This document shows positions 1 to 9,179 of a stretch of 64,000 nucleotides of DNA, in pieces. Position 1 is the first letter of the stretch. The number at the start of each line of letters is the position of its first letter. A program made the translations under genes and the position numbers. The stretch is from Aurantiochytrium sp. KH105 (Eukaryota; Sar; Bigyra; Thraustochytrida; Thraustochytriidae): assembly GCA_003116975.1 (NCBI GenBank), contig BGKB01000076.1, forward strand, positions 186,001-250,000, written 5' to 3'. The notes under the pieces were generated by a model. The model worked only from the letters and a program-made list of their open reading frames with translations. It did not search any database and had not been told where the DNA came from.

Positions 1-2036
1 AAGCGGTACGGCGAGCGCTCTTGCGCAATTTCCTCGGACTCGATGCTGGTGAGCAGCGTCTCGACGTCACGCCGAGCAAGGTAAAACGAGGGAAGTGCCT
101 TTTGAGCCTGCAGCAAAAGCTTCTCCACAAGAGCGCGTCGTTCCATAAGCCCAGACATGACTTCTTTGTGGTACGACATGGTGAGCAGCACTTTGACGAT
201 GAGACCAATGAGATCGGCATCCGGCTCGGGCCCAGCTTTGAGTGCGCGACGCAGTGTAGCAAGAACACCGGGTAACACAGGCTGCAATTCACTTCCATTA
301 TGCGGAGCGAGGGCCAAATACTGCAGAGCCTCGAGGAGTTCCGAGATGGACCACTCGGCCGCTCCAAAGGTGGTCTCACCCTCGTCAGCATCATCAAAAA
401 GCTTGCTCAAAAGCAGAACATGCTCGTGCTGCAGACGGGGAAACTCACGCGAGCTGTACGCGCCCGTTGAACGACCGAGAAAGAAGGCTGAGGCGAGAAC
501 AGCCATGAGACCAAGCTCATCTTGGCGCGCCGCCGCTGAGACCAGGGCGTGGTGCAGGTTGGCTTCGGTAACGCTTGTCATCATGGGCGATTGCAATGCA
601 ATGTTTGTCAAAGCCATGAGCGCTGAAAACTCCATCGAAGACATCCAGTCACCCGCAGCTGATGATGCGCTCGTGGCGGCGCTCAAAGAACTTCGAATGC
701 TCAGAGCGCTGGCCGTCGACCTTGGCCGACTCTTGATGCGCACATCCGCAATGTCCGTCATGGCCTCCTGAAGGAAACGGACGCACGCATGTGCACTGAG
801 CTCTGCGGGGCCCTCGGGCAAAGTACTGAAAAAGTTGAAAAAGTCGACGATTGAAGCGCAGAGCCGCCGCGTCTCGGGGTCGTGCCGCTGCAGAAGCTGC
901 GAACCCTTTTGCGCCAAAGTCTGTACGGCGCCGCACTGACAAATAATGCCTTGATTTGCCGGATATCTGGCGAGGGCATCGAGTATGTTCACCACAGACC
1001 CGAGTCGACCATCTCGAAATGAGGGAATGATTTTCACCATTGCGCGAACAATCTGAATTCTCATCTTTTCCGGAACGGTCTTGTGCATCGCGGGCGCGAG
1101 CACATGAATAATGTCGAGACTCAACGTAGAAAAGAGCTCGCGATCCTGGTCGGTACGACGTACCACATGCAAGACAATCTGCAAAAGCCCCGTCGAAGAA
1201 ATCTGGTAGCACACCTCGCTTGCAAGATCCATTGCCTCTGTGTCGGCACCAAGCTTGGAGTCATCCAAGAGTCCGCGCTGCGCCGAGTAACCGTGGCTCG
1301 GCTCGTAATTAAATTCTGAAGCGCCATCCAGGCCGGACAATGATGAGGACTTCCGTGCAGTATTTCGCATCTGCTGCGCCGCTGTGGATGCACGATGGTT
1401 ACAGAATGGAGAATGCAAGAGCGACTTTGTGCCGGAATGCATGAGCATGAAAAAGTTGGTGGTCATTCTTTGCGTGATGTCGTAGATTTCCCGGAGGAAA
1501 AACCATATGCCCTTGACGTGCAGCTCGAGCGCATATGTGGGCTCACTCGCCAGAGCTGCGAGGCCTCCGAAAAGCTTGTCCATCACGCGGTCATCATCTT
1601 CTGAGCGCGCAGCTTGCTGTATTGCGCGTAAAATCAGATCGATGGCGCCCCGCTCCACAGCAGGTTCTCTCAAGTGGGTGGCGTGATCCGGTTCTGTGGA
1701 ATCGAGCAGGCTTACCAGAATATCGAGGCAAGCGGACCCGACCTCCCGGTCATCTGCAAATGTAAAGCAGACGTCCAGGATATCCTCGCCGAACACCTTG
1801 TTTCCTTTTTCGACGAGTGGAACGAGCGTCACGAGCGCGCGTATACACGCCTTGCGCACGTCGCTGTTGGGCGTCGCGAGCGCGAGGCCCGTGAGTTCCT
1901 GCACGTCCGCCTTCTTCGCCCCCAGTCTTTGGGCGCCGTGCAGGTCAGCGGATATCTGCCGCGCCACCTCTTCCTGCTCGCCCTCGTCTTCCGCGCGCCG
2001 CAGCAGCTCCACGAGGCGTCGGAGTTCGACCTCCAT
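1..2036 (-). CDS. Helical-repeat (ARM/HEAT-like) protein, 3' end outside window
   Basis: An uninterrupted minus-strand reading frame runs from an ATG at 2036-2034 to the window edge, 678 codons with no stop, so the C-terminus is missing. The protein begins MEVELRRLVELLRRAEDEGE and is almost entirely helical. Leu/Ala-rich helix pairs with small residues between them, for example a stretch around codons 300-420, resemble armadillo or HEAT repeats. There is no signal peptide or membrane segment, and a Ser/Ala-rich stretch near codons 440-460 looks like a flexible linker. The frame is also open upstream of the ATG back to a TGA, including a run of Ser codons (AGC) just before the start, so a start in an earlier exon is possible. 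It shares the GC-rich upstream region with the divergent transcription-factor gene at 3262. I recognise no specific family; a cytosolic scaffold is the most one can infer. Confidence 0.7.
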   Translation of the reverse strand, partial: MEVELRRLVELLRRAEDEGEQEEVARQISADLHGAQRLGAKKADVQELTGLALATPNSDVRKACIRALVTLVPLVEKGNKVFGEDILDVCFTFADDREVGSACLDILVSLLDSTEPDHATHLREPAVERGAIDLILRAIQQAARSEDDDRVMDKLFGGLAALASEPTYALELHVKGIWFFLREIYDITQRMTTNFFMLMHSGTKSLLHSPFCNHRASTAAQQMRNTARKSSSLSGLDGASEFNYEPSHGYSAQRGLLDDSKLGADTEAMDLASEVCYQISSTGLLQIVLHVVRRTDQDRELFSTLSLDIIHVLAPAMHKTVPEKMRIQIVRAMVKIIPSFRDGRLGSVVNILDALARYPANQGIICQCGAVQTLAQKGSQLLQRHDPETRRLCASIVDFFNFFSTLPEGPAELSAHACVRFLQEAMTDIADVRIKSRPRSTASALSIRSSLSAATSASSAAGDWMSSMEFSALMALTNIALQSPMMTSVTEANLHHALVSAAARQDELGLMAVLASAFFLGRSTGAYSSREFPRLQHEHVLLLSKLFDDADEGETTFGAAEWSISELLEALQYLALAPHNGSELQPVLPGVLATLRRALKAGPEPDADLIGLIVKVLLTMSYHKEVMSGLMERRALVEKLLLQAQKALPSFYLARRDVETLLTSIESEEIAQERSPYR

Positions 2037-2410
2037 GCTGCTGCTGCTGCTCTTGCCAATCTGATCGAATTTGATCGCCTCTTCTGCTTTCACTCACGCG
2101 GGGAAAATATTGACGCGGGGGAAGGGGGGAAAGAGGAAGGAGGGGGGGTAGAGGAGGCGCGGGCGCAGACAGCCGGGGCGGCGTCGGGCGCAGCGCCAGC
2201 CGCGACCGGCGACGGCCTGCTCGCCTTCGAGGTCTCGCGCGTTGGCCCTTTCTTTATTGATGCACGCGCTGCCGGCCAGCCTCTGCGCCTTTCCCCGCTG
2301 CTCTCCGCAAGTGCGCACCGCCCTCCCACAAGTCGCGCAAACCCTCCATACTTGTGTTGCACCCCGCGCCGCGCGCCCGCCCCGCCGCAACCATGGCAAG
2401 TCGCTCTCTC

Positions 2411-2452
2411 CGCACGCAAGTCAACTATCCTCCGCGCGCAAGTCAACTATCC
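2411..2452. repeat. 22-bp direct duplication
   Basis: Two adjacent copies of a 20-bp unit differ at one base and are separated by two bases. The unit contains GCAAGTCAACTATCC. Confidence 0.7.
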
Positions 2453-3150
2453 GCCGCCCCTCCCCACTTGCGCCAATATGGGCACGTGCCCCGCCCCCGT
2501 TACCGTACCGCCATATCGTACACCGCGCCCGGCGCCAGAGTGCGCGCCTCGCACGCCCTGCCGCGAGCCAGCGCCGGCCGCGGAGGCCGACGCCGGGGAC
2601 GCTGCCGCAGCCTGCAGGACGCGTCTGCGGCCGGAAGCAGCGGCGCGCTTGGTTCCGCTCGCGAGCAAGAAGATCTGCAGCTCGCACAGCTCGCGACCTG
2701 CCCCCGTGCAAGAGAGAGGGAGAGAGAGAGAGAGAGGCGCCGGCGAAGCTGGGTTTCCCCGGGGGACGCCGGCGCCGGGTGGAATTTCCCCGACGCCTGC
2801 TTATCCCGGGGAGCGTCGGAGGTTCTTTGATCGCCTGCTTGCGCGCGGTGGCGCCGCGGCCGCCCCGAAGCGGCCCGGTTTTCACCCGCTTCGTATACGT
2901 ATAGGGCGGGAAAAAGCTGCCGTCTCTCCGGCGGCTTCGCGCAAATTGACTTCTTCATCTGCTTTCTTTGCCGCCTGAGCCGGCCGGCCGCGCCCGCGCA
3001 GCGCCGCGCAGCGCCGCGCTACTCTGCTCGCTCGCCCGCTCGCGCGCGTCCGCCCTCCGCATCGCTCGCGCGCGCGCATCCGCGAGGCCTCTGGTCGCAG
3101 CTCGCTCGGACCCGGGGAGTGAGTGACCCCGAGAGGAGGCGAGCCCAGAC

Positions 3151-3217
3151 CAAGCCAAGCCAAACCAAGCCAAGCCAAGCCAAGCCAAGCCAAGCCAAGC
3201 CAAGCCAAACCAAGCCG
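3151..3217. repeat. CAAGC pentanucleotide microsatellite
   Basis: About thirteen copies of CAAGC, two of them CAAAC variants, lie 45 bp upstream of the transcription-factor ATG, probably in its 5' UTR or core promoter. Confidence 0.9.
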
Positions 3218-3261
3218 GAAGGCGCAGGGCTTCGCGCGAAGAGGCCGGGCGAGAAAGCAGC

Positions 3262-5118
3262 ATGGAGGTCTTGCTCAAGGGCTCGTGCGACGCGTGCACG
3301 TCGAGCAAGGTCAAGTGCAGCGGAGGCAACCCGTGCGTGCGCTGCAAGGCCCGCGACATGGTCTGCTCCTACCGCCCGAAGCGCAAGCGCGGGCCGCAAA
3401 AGGGGTCAAAGGGGAGCAACAAACGCTCGCTGGATGAACATGGATTCTCGTTCATTAGCACGTACGAGAGAAGGGTGTGGTCCGTCTTCTTCACCATGTT
3501 CAAGAATCAAAATCGCAGCCGCTCCGACGCGGCCTGGGCCTGGTGCTGGTTCGTGAGCCAGCTCGAAAAGCTCAAGAACCATCTTGTTGCCACAGGAAAT
3601 GAGGAGGCCAACAAACGTCTCCACGCTTGGCTCGAGGCCCTCGACGTCGACATCCAGGCCATCATTGGCGGCATGAAGACAAGGTGCAGATTTCCGCCCA
3701 ACATGTGCGGGACCTGCTCCGCACTCGCCATGTGCGTCCCCGAGGGCGCGCAAGTCTCCTCGCCCACAGTAATTTCTTCGCTGCACATTGGTAGCGATTT
3801 CGGCATCACGCAAAATGATAAGCCGCGGCTTGTGATGAACTGCTTTGACGGCGGCGTTCTTGTCCAGGTGAACCGTGTCTTTGAGGACGAATTCGGCATT
3901 ACGGGTAAGCGCTTCGAGGAGATCTTGCAATGGTCCGCCGGAGGCTTCCTGCCTTGGGGCGGTGATATCCTGGCGAAGCTCCTCGTCAAAGAAAGCGATT
4001 TGCATGTCTTCCTGCAAATTCTCGCCATCAAGGCGAGTAGTCTTGGCCCGCCAAGCGAAAAGTCCAAGGCGCTCATCGAGCGCGAAGTTCCTTCGACGCA
4101 CATCTTTGACCTCTTTTGCGTCGAACACCCGGGAGGGCAAGAACGGACAATGGTACGGTCCTACATGCTTAATTGCATCAACATTGAGCGAATTGAAGAC
4201 GGAAACATGACGACACAACTCAAAATCGTCTTTGAGAGCATTGGTCCGAAACGCGCTCCTCAAAATGGCGAGGAGCCTGTTTCATGCGAGGAGACCAACA
4301 AGGATAAAAAGCCCATGTCGCAGGAGGCAAACCCGATCACTTCATCCAAGCGTGTACGGACGAAACCAGACCTCCCGATCAAGCCTGAAGAAAGCTCGCG
4401 CGAGGCGCAACCCCGCACAAGTGCACCGCGCGCGACTACGGCTGCTGCTCCGTCTGCTGCCTCTGCGCCTTCTCCAGCCTTTCTCGAAGACTTCACTGCG
4501 GCGCCGCCACCTCCCCAAACCCAACACTCGAATGGATATACTTACCACGAGGACCGACCCGACGCTCGATCGACCTCGAATTTCTCGCCTGGGAGTGTCC
4601 CTGTAGACGAGATGAATCCGGAGGCTGCCAAATTTTACAACAACTGGGCCTTCTTCGACCCACTGGCTTCGGACGCAACTTCGACAACGGCGCCCCCTCC
4701 CAGTGGTCACGACGACCACATGAGCTATCCTTCGTCACCTCTGGCGCTCTCGCTACCCCAGCTTGACAGTACGAGCCGTAGTACGAGCTTTAGCAGTACA
4801 AACATTTCTGGCCGTAATGCGCATCACCATCCAACTGCCCGTGGGCATCAGATGTCGTCGCCACCGCCGCAGCCACAGCAACAGCAACAGCAACAGCAGC
4901 CACAGCAACAGCAACACGCCAGCAAGGGCTACGACCTTGTTCATTCCGAGCAAAGCGCGAATGATCCAGTCCACACCGCTCCTTTGCACCAAGAAAGCAC
5001 GGATCAACCGCAGCATGATATTCTGCACGACCTTGAGGACGGCGTTGTTGATGATGGCGACTGGCTCAATTCCATTCTCGAGTGGTCTTCAGTCAACGCG
5101 GGATTGCAAGATCTCTGA
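3262..5118 (+). CDS. Zn2Cys6 (fungal-type) transcription factor with PAS-like domain
   Basis: A 618-residue nuclear regulator. The N-terminus carries six cysteines at 9, 12, 19, 25, 28 and 35 (C-x2-C-x6-C-x5-C-x2-C-x6-C), the binuclear zinc cluster of Gal4/Pdr1-type proteins. A basic linker at 38-54 (RPKRKRGPQK) follows, as expected for DNA contact and nuclear import. Residues about 185-325 read like a PAS domain (VNRVFEDEFGITGKRFEEIL, then GGFLPWGGDILAKLL), an arrangement known in fungal Ert1/AcuK-type regulators. The C-terminal half is disordered, rich in Pro/Ser/Thr, with a glutamine tract at about 539-552 and an acidic end (DLEDGVVDDGDWLNSILEW) that looks like an activation domain. The ATG is the first in frame and follows the CAAGC repeat. 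Zinc-cluster factors control PDR transporters in fungi; six PDR genes begin 12 kb downstream, but regulation of them is only a hypothesis. Confidence 0.85.
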   Translation: MEVLLKGSCDACTSSKVKCSGGNPCVRCKARDMVCSYRPKRKRGPQKGSKGSNKRSLDEHGFSFISTYERRVWSVFFTMFKNQNRSRSDAAWAWCWFVSQLEKLKNHLVATGNEEANKRLHAWLEALDVDIQAIIGGMKTRCRFPPNMCGTCSALAMCVPEGAQVSSPTVISSLHIGSDFGITQNDKPRLVMNCFDGGVLVQVNRVFEDEFGITGKRFEEILQWSAGGFLPWGGDILAKLLVKESDLHVFLQILAIKASSLGPPSEKSKALIEREVPSTHIFDLFCVEHPGGQERTMVRSYMLNCINIERIEDGNMTTQLKIVFESIGPKRAPQNGEEPVSCEETNKDKKPMSQEANPITSSKRVRTKPDLPIKPEESSREAQPRTSAPRATTAAAPSAASAPSPAFLEDFTAAPPPPQTQHSNGYTYHEDRPDARSTSNFSPGSVPVDEMNPEAAKFYNNWAFFDPLASDATSTTAPPPSGHDDHMSYPSSPLALSLPQLDSTSRSTSFSSTNISGRNAHHHPTARGHQMSSPPPQPQQQQQQQQPQQQQHASKGYDLVHSEQSANDPVHTAPLHQESTDQPQHDILHDLEDGVVDDGDWLNSILEWSSVNAGLQDL

Positions 5119-5622
5119 AAGAAAAGAAATCAAAACTAATTTCCTCGGACGCTCACCACTCACGCCTCCAATCTCTCTCTCCCCTTTTCTGCTCAGTATA
5201 ATCTACATGATTCATTTCGTAATAAATCAAACTTTGAAACAAATTCAATCGTCATACCTGAGATCTCGCAAAGACACGAACTTGGCGGCGATCGCAACTG
5301 GATAATCGCCTGTCACAAGTAGAAATTGAAGAAACGAGAACCTTCCTTTTGGATCGGTCTGTCGCAGCGGCAAAAAGATACGGCAGGTCATCTCCACAAA
5401 ACACCTAGCTGGCCGCGAGGCCTAGGCTCAGACTCGCATTCACAGTCACGCCCACACCACTAGAAAAATGTGACCGCGGGCCTCACAAAACGAGTTTGCA
5501 AAAAAAGAAAAAGAAAAAGAAAAAGAAAAACAAAGCTTCCTCGACCATCCTCGACGATCATAAAGCAAAAAAAGCAGAGCATTGACGAGACGTCAGAGAC
5601 ATCGCAGCCACCACACAAGAAG
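5119..5622. other. Intergenic spacer
   Basis: This AT-richer 3' flank of the transcription factor contains likely polyadenylation-type sequence near 5221 (AATAAATC). An A-rich hexamer run (AAAAAG repeats) lies at 5500-5530, just upstream of the next gene. No coding signal is seen. Confidence 0.5.
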
Positions 5623-6141
5623 ATGGCCCATCGCGCGGAGGTCGGTGCGCTGATGCTGGCGTTCGCGTGCCTGTTCGTGACGCTCATCGTCGTGCACCAA
5701 GATCGCGCGCCAGACGGCCTGCTGCGCGTACCAGCGGGCTCACGGGTTGAGACGGACATGGAGGCCAGCAGCGCCGAGGTGCCTTCAAACGAGCTCTTGC
5801 GCGCCTTTGCGCAGTGCTACAAGCTCTGCATGGAACGCAACGAAGCCGAAACGCTCGTCGGTGGTGCAGGCCCATGCCTCGACGAAAACATGCACGGCTG
5901 GGGCTGCGATATTGCGCATTGCCCGCGCAAGGGCATCGATGAGGACCCGACAAATCAGTGCCATGCTCTGCGATGGATCGAGCTTGACGCAGAGTGCCGA
6001 TGGCTGCGTTTCCGCGACTCCCCGGATGCGCCTCGACAGGGTGTTCTTTGCGACACCTCGGGCCAGGCAGAGCGCATTGATCCTGGCATTTTGCCTAACC
6101 TGACCATGCCAAACACTTCCCTGACCAGCACCGCTCCTTAG
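5623..6141 (+). CDS. Small cysteine-rich protein with N-terminal signal anchor
   Basis: I choose the ATG at 5623 because the frame upstream is a low-complexity Lys/Arg run encoded by A-rich repeats. The 172-residue product starts MAHRAEVGALMLAFACLFVT, a hydrophobic segment suited to a signal peptide or type II signal anchor. The rest is soluble with regularly placed cysteines (CYKLC, GPCLDE, WGCDIAHC, NQCHAL, ECRW, LCDT) and two NxT/S sequons near the C-terminus (NLT, NTS), fitting a secreted or lumenal disulphide-bonded fold. I recognise no family. It is co-oriented with the transcription-factor gene and tail-to-tail with the DH/RhoGAP gene 160 bp away. Confidence 0.65.
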   Translation: MAHRAEVGALMLAFACLFVTLIVVHQDRAPDGLLRVPAGSRVETDMEASSAEVPSNELLRAFAQCYKLCMERNEAETLVGGAGPCLDENMHGWGCDIAHCPRKGIDEDPTNQCHALRWIELDAECRWLRFRDSPDAPRQGVLCDTSGQAERIDPGILPNLTMPNTSLTSTAP

Positions 6142-6301
6142 AAGAATAGAATCTCGCCCGCTCGCTCGCTCGCGCGTTGTCTACACAGCAGTATGTAGGC
6201 TAGCAAGAAGCCAACAGCACATCATCATCATTATCAACAACAACAACAACAACATTAACAAATAACTGAAAGCTCATACCATGCGCCTTCTTTCATCTTC
6301 A

Positions 6302-8401
6302 CTAGGAGCGACCTCCGTCAGAGCTTATAGTAGCTTGTGATGAAGAGCCCGCGCGAAAGAGTGTACGACGCGGAGACGCCTTGGCCACTGGTATATCGTC
6401 GCCAAGAATCATGGCAATCTTTTCGTGCTGGCGCATCGCCTGATTAAGCTGATCTGCTACATCCGCCACATTCTGAGCAAGCTCGTTCACACGCTCGTAC
6501 GCCGGATGTGACCCCGGAAGACGCTTGGCAAGCTCGTCGAATAGAAGCTTGTAGCGAGGAACGCGCTGTACAGGAGCAATGAGCGCCGATTCGAGAGACT
6601 GACCGCAAAGACGCGCGCTCGAGGTGCTCATGTTTTCCCATATCTCCGCAAAAGAGCCCCTAAAACGCGTCGCCTCGCCGCCCACAAGACCTTGCTGAAG
6701 ACGTTTTGCGCCCGTGGCCCGACGCGTCACGCGCGCCAACGCTCCCTTGATAATCTTGTCCCCGGCACGGTGCATGCTCACATATGGCGCATACACGTGG
6801 AGATCATCAATGATCGCACTCATGGCGTCGGCCATGAGCCCCGGTCGTCCCAACTCGTGTCGAGGGGGGGTTCGCACGAGGTCAATGACCTCGAGTCCAG
6901 CCAAAAAGCGCTCGCTCAGGTCGACAATGTCCTCGAGACGCATGCCAAAGACAGTATCTACATCCGCCGCCGAAAGACCGAGACGCTGCATGGCTTCCAC
7001 ACCGTGTCGGCCTCGGGCAATCATACGAATATGCTTGCCATAGGCGAGCGTCTCAACGAGCACCTCGTGATAGGCGTGCTCAGTGTCAATAATTTCGTTC
7101 ACGATTTGATCCACGCGCGAGGAGCCCGGGGATCGCGGCGGCGGTGGAGGAGGCAAGAGCACGCCGGCGCCTGGTTTCGGAGGCGATGGGTCAAACCACT
7201 CTGCACCCTCGACACCACGTGCCTTCATCTCCATGAGCTCGGCGCGCCAAGGTCGAGGCAAGCCCTCTGGGTAACGCAGGTGAATGGCGTGCGCAATATT
7301 GAGAAATTCGTGATTCTCGAAGAGAAGCGGGACGCGTGCGGCCTTTGCCGGGTCGCGCCAATTGTAAAAGGTCACGAGCTGCTTCATCCTCGCGGCAGTG
7401 AGGGATGCTTCCTCGGCGGCCGACCTTGTCCGGCCCTCCGTCCGCAAGGCATTGCTCAAGGTGTTTTGCTGCGCCACCGATACAGGTGAAACGTTCTGCC
7501 GATCGCCCAATCCTCTACAGCTTGATACGGCGCAGACACGGCCAAAGAAGGCGCCGCACTCCTCGATGAGGAGATCCATGATGGCTGCCGCTGCTGCTGC
7601 GGCATGGTCTTCGGTGATGCTGGCGCGGCCATCCGAAAACAGCGCTGGGCCAATCAGACACGCGAGTTCTGCTGCGTCCGATCCAGTATCGCGCAAGAAT
7701 GCGCAGAGTTCCGCCAGCGCCATGTAGTGCGCGCGAGGGAGCTTGTCGAGCGCGGGGCCGAGCATGCGCGCACAGTCGCGACCCGTCACGCAATTGTCGA
7801 GCGTCGTCAGCGATTGCACGAGCTCCTCGCCTACCTCGCGCGGCACGAAGCGCGGCTCGCACTCGAGCATGACCACGCGCACAGCGCTCGCAATCGTCGC
7901 GGGCTCGTGCTCTCCAAAGAGTTCCCTGTACTGGGCCATCGTCAGGTCGCCCTCCATATTAATGCAGTCCATGAGGTCTACCAGCAGGTGTTGCACCGCA
8001 CGGTCGCTCTCGTCCGCATCAAGAAAGAGGTCCCCTGCGCCTTGGCCGTGCGCGTCCCGCAGAAACAGGAGCGCGACCGGCACAATCTGGACCAGCTGCC
8101 CGAGCTGCAGCGGCTGCATCTGCCGGGACTTTTCCCTCTCGCTGGCCCCCTTGCTCCTGCTCCTGCTCCTGCTCCTGCTCCCGCTCCTGCTCTTGCTCCT
8201 CCTCGACTTGCTCTTGCTCCTGCTCCTGCCCGCGTCGCGCCTGCGCGCGCGGCCGCCCGCGCCCGCGCGCGCGGTCCCGGCCTCATCGTCCGGCGCGTGC
8301 AGCCCGTGCCTCGCGCGCCGCGCCGCCGCCGCCTCGCCCTCCTCGCCCTCCTCCGCCATGCCGCGCCCGCCGCGCGCGCCGCGCGGGCTGTACGCGCTCA
8401 T
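6302..8401 (-). CDS. Dbl-homology (RhoGEF) protein with degenerate RhoGAP-like domain
   Basis: A 699-residue protein from the ATG at 8401; the frame is open further upstream but only with non-ATG codons. Residues about 59-84 are an Arg/Ser repeat encoded by a GCTCCT hexamer array. Residues about 106-286 resemble a RhoGAP fold (ALAELCAFLRD, LACLIGPALF), but the usual GxFRxSG arginine-finger position reads GDLFLDADES, so GAP catalysis is probably lost. A proline-rich linker (PPPPPPRSPG) leads to a clear DH domain at about 429-656, with the conserved helix SLESALIAPVQRVPRYKLLF. No PH domain follows; the protein ends within 45 residues of the DH core. Expected role: activation of a Rho-family GTPase at the cytoskeleton. 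The DH call is firm and the GAP call moderate. Confidence 0.8.
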   Translation of the reverse strand: MSAYSPRGARGGRGMAEEGEEGEAAAARRARHGLHAPDDEAGTARAGAGGRARRRDAGRSRSKSKSRRSKSRSGSRSRSRSRSKGASEREKSRQMQPLQLGQLVQIVPVALLFLRDAHGQGAGDLFLDADESDRAVQHLLVDLMDCINMEGDLTMAQYRELFGEHEPATIASAVRVVMLECEPRFVPREVGEELVQSLTTLDNCVTGRDCARMLGPALDKLPRAHYMALAELCAFLRDTGSDAAELACLIGPALFSDGRASITEDHAAAAAAAIMDLLIEECGAFFGRVCAVSSCRGLGDRQNVSPVSVAQQNTLSNALRTEGRTRSAAEEASLTAARMKQLVTFYNWRDPAKAARVPLLFENHEFLNIAHAIHLRYPEGLPRPWRAELMEMKARGVEGAEWFDPSPPKPGAGVLLPPPPPPRSPGSSRVDQIVNEIIDTEHAYHEVLVETLAYGKHIRMIARGRHGVEAMQRLGLSAADVDTVFGMRLEDIVDLSERFLAGLEVIDLVRTPPRHELGRPGLMADAMSAIIDDLHVYAPYVSMHRAGDKIIKGALARVTRRATGAKRLQQGLVGGEATRFRGSFAEIWENMSTSSARLCGQSLESALIAPVQRVPRYKLLFDELAKRLPGSHPAYERVNELAQNVADVADQLNQAMRQHEKIAMILGDDIPVAKASPRRTLFRAGSSSQATISSDGGRS
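8148..8226. repeat. GCTCCT/GCTCTT hexamer array inside the DH/RhoGAP gene
   Basis: Imperfect hexamers on the plus strand read as alternating Arg-Ser and Lys-Ser on the coding strand, producing the RS-like tract of the flanking gene. Confidence 0.85.
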
Positions 8402-9179
8402 GCCCGCGCGCTCGATGCCGCTCTGCGCCGCGCCCTCGCGCCGGTACTGCTGCACCGCCGCGCGTCTTCGCGTCGGGTCTCCAATGCGCGCTAACCAGAA
8501 CAAAAACTAACCAGAATCGCGACGCAAAATCGACTAAAATCCGACGCTAAAATCGGCTAAAATCGACAAAAACAGAAACAAAGCCAAAGCCGGCCAGGTC
8601 GGCCTCGCTGCGTGAGTATAACGAGGGCGCCTCTTCGCTGCTGTTCGCCCCGCGCGCGCAAGTCGCGCAAACGCGCGCGCAAGTGGAGCAAACGCGCGCG
8701 CAAGTGGAGCAAACGCGCGCGCAAGTGGGCGCGTGGTTCTCCCCGCCCGCGCGACGCTCGTCGAGATTTCGTCTGGAATGGTGGTGCCATGGAATGCCAT
8801 GGATCGCGATGGACCAAACGCGCGCTCGGGCTCCGCGGCGTCGGCGGCGGAGGAAAACCGCGCGCAGCGGCAGGTTTCTGGTCTGGGCGGGGGCGAACGA
8901 TCGCGGGGCCGAACATGAAGCATGGCGGCGGCTGCTCTCTCTCTTCAAGTGCAGAGCTCGGCAACCCGAGCGAGCTGCGCGAGCAGAACAGAACCCTGAG
9001 CTCCGTCAAGCTCGCGAGCGACGCGGACGCGGACGCCGAGCCCGAGGCGCGCGCGCCGACGCGTGCGTGCGTGCGGGCGAGAGCGAGGGCGCCGGCGGCC
9101 GCCCGGGTTCTGCAGAGCGCAGAGCGGAGTTCCGGAGTCGCAGAGGTGATCTCTGTGCGCGTGCGGCGGCGGCGCGAGC
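8402..9179. promoter_or_regulatory. Divergent promoter between DH/RhoGAP and SPRY genes
   Basis: A 778-bp GC-rich spacer between divergent genes. It includes three and a half copies of a 21-bp unit (ACGCGCGCGCAAGTGGAGCAA) at 8650-8730. All frames are open for long distances because of GC content, without recognisable protein sequence. Confidence 0.5.
8650..8730. repeat. 21-bp tandem promoter repeat
   Basis: Units begin at 8671, 8692 and 8713, preceded by a diverged copy ending CAAGTCGCGCAAAC. The GCAAGT core also occurs in the 2.3-2.45 kb promoter. Confidence 0.85.

Larger units (their letters stand above)
2037..3261. promoter_or_regulatory. Divergent promoter region, GC-rich with short repeats
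   Basis: This 1.2 kb spacer separates two divergently transcribed genes. It holds a 22-bp direct duplication at 2411-2452 (copies of CGCRCGCAAGTCAACTATCC), a GA run at 2711-2736 and a CAAGC pentamer array just before the transcription-factor ATG. The sequence CAAGTCGCGCAAAC at 2329-2342 recurs exactly at 8659-8672 in another divergent promoter. Open frames here are GC-driven and show no protein-like composition. Confidence 0.5.

Noticed and set aside
157..771. 204-codon plus-strand frame near the window start
   Set aside because: Antisense shadow of the 678-codon minus-strand frame, which has a more protein-like composition.
1674..2978. 434-codon plus-strand frame overlapping the helical-repeat gene and its promoter
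   Set aside because: Half lies antisense to a better gene and the rest is GC-driven low complexity.
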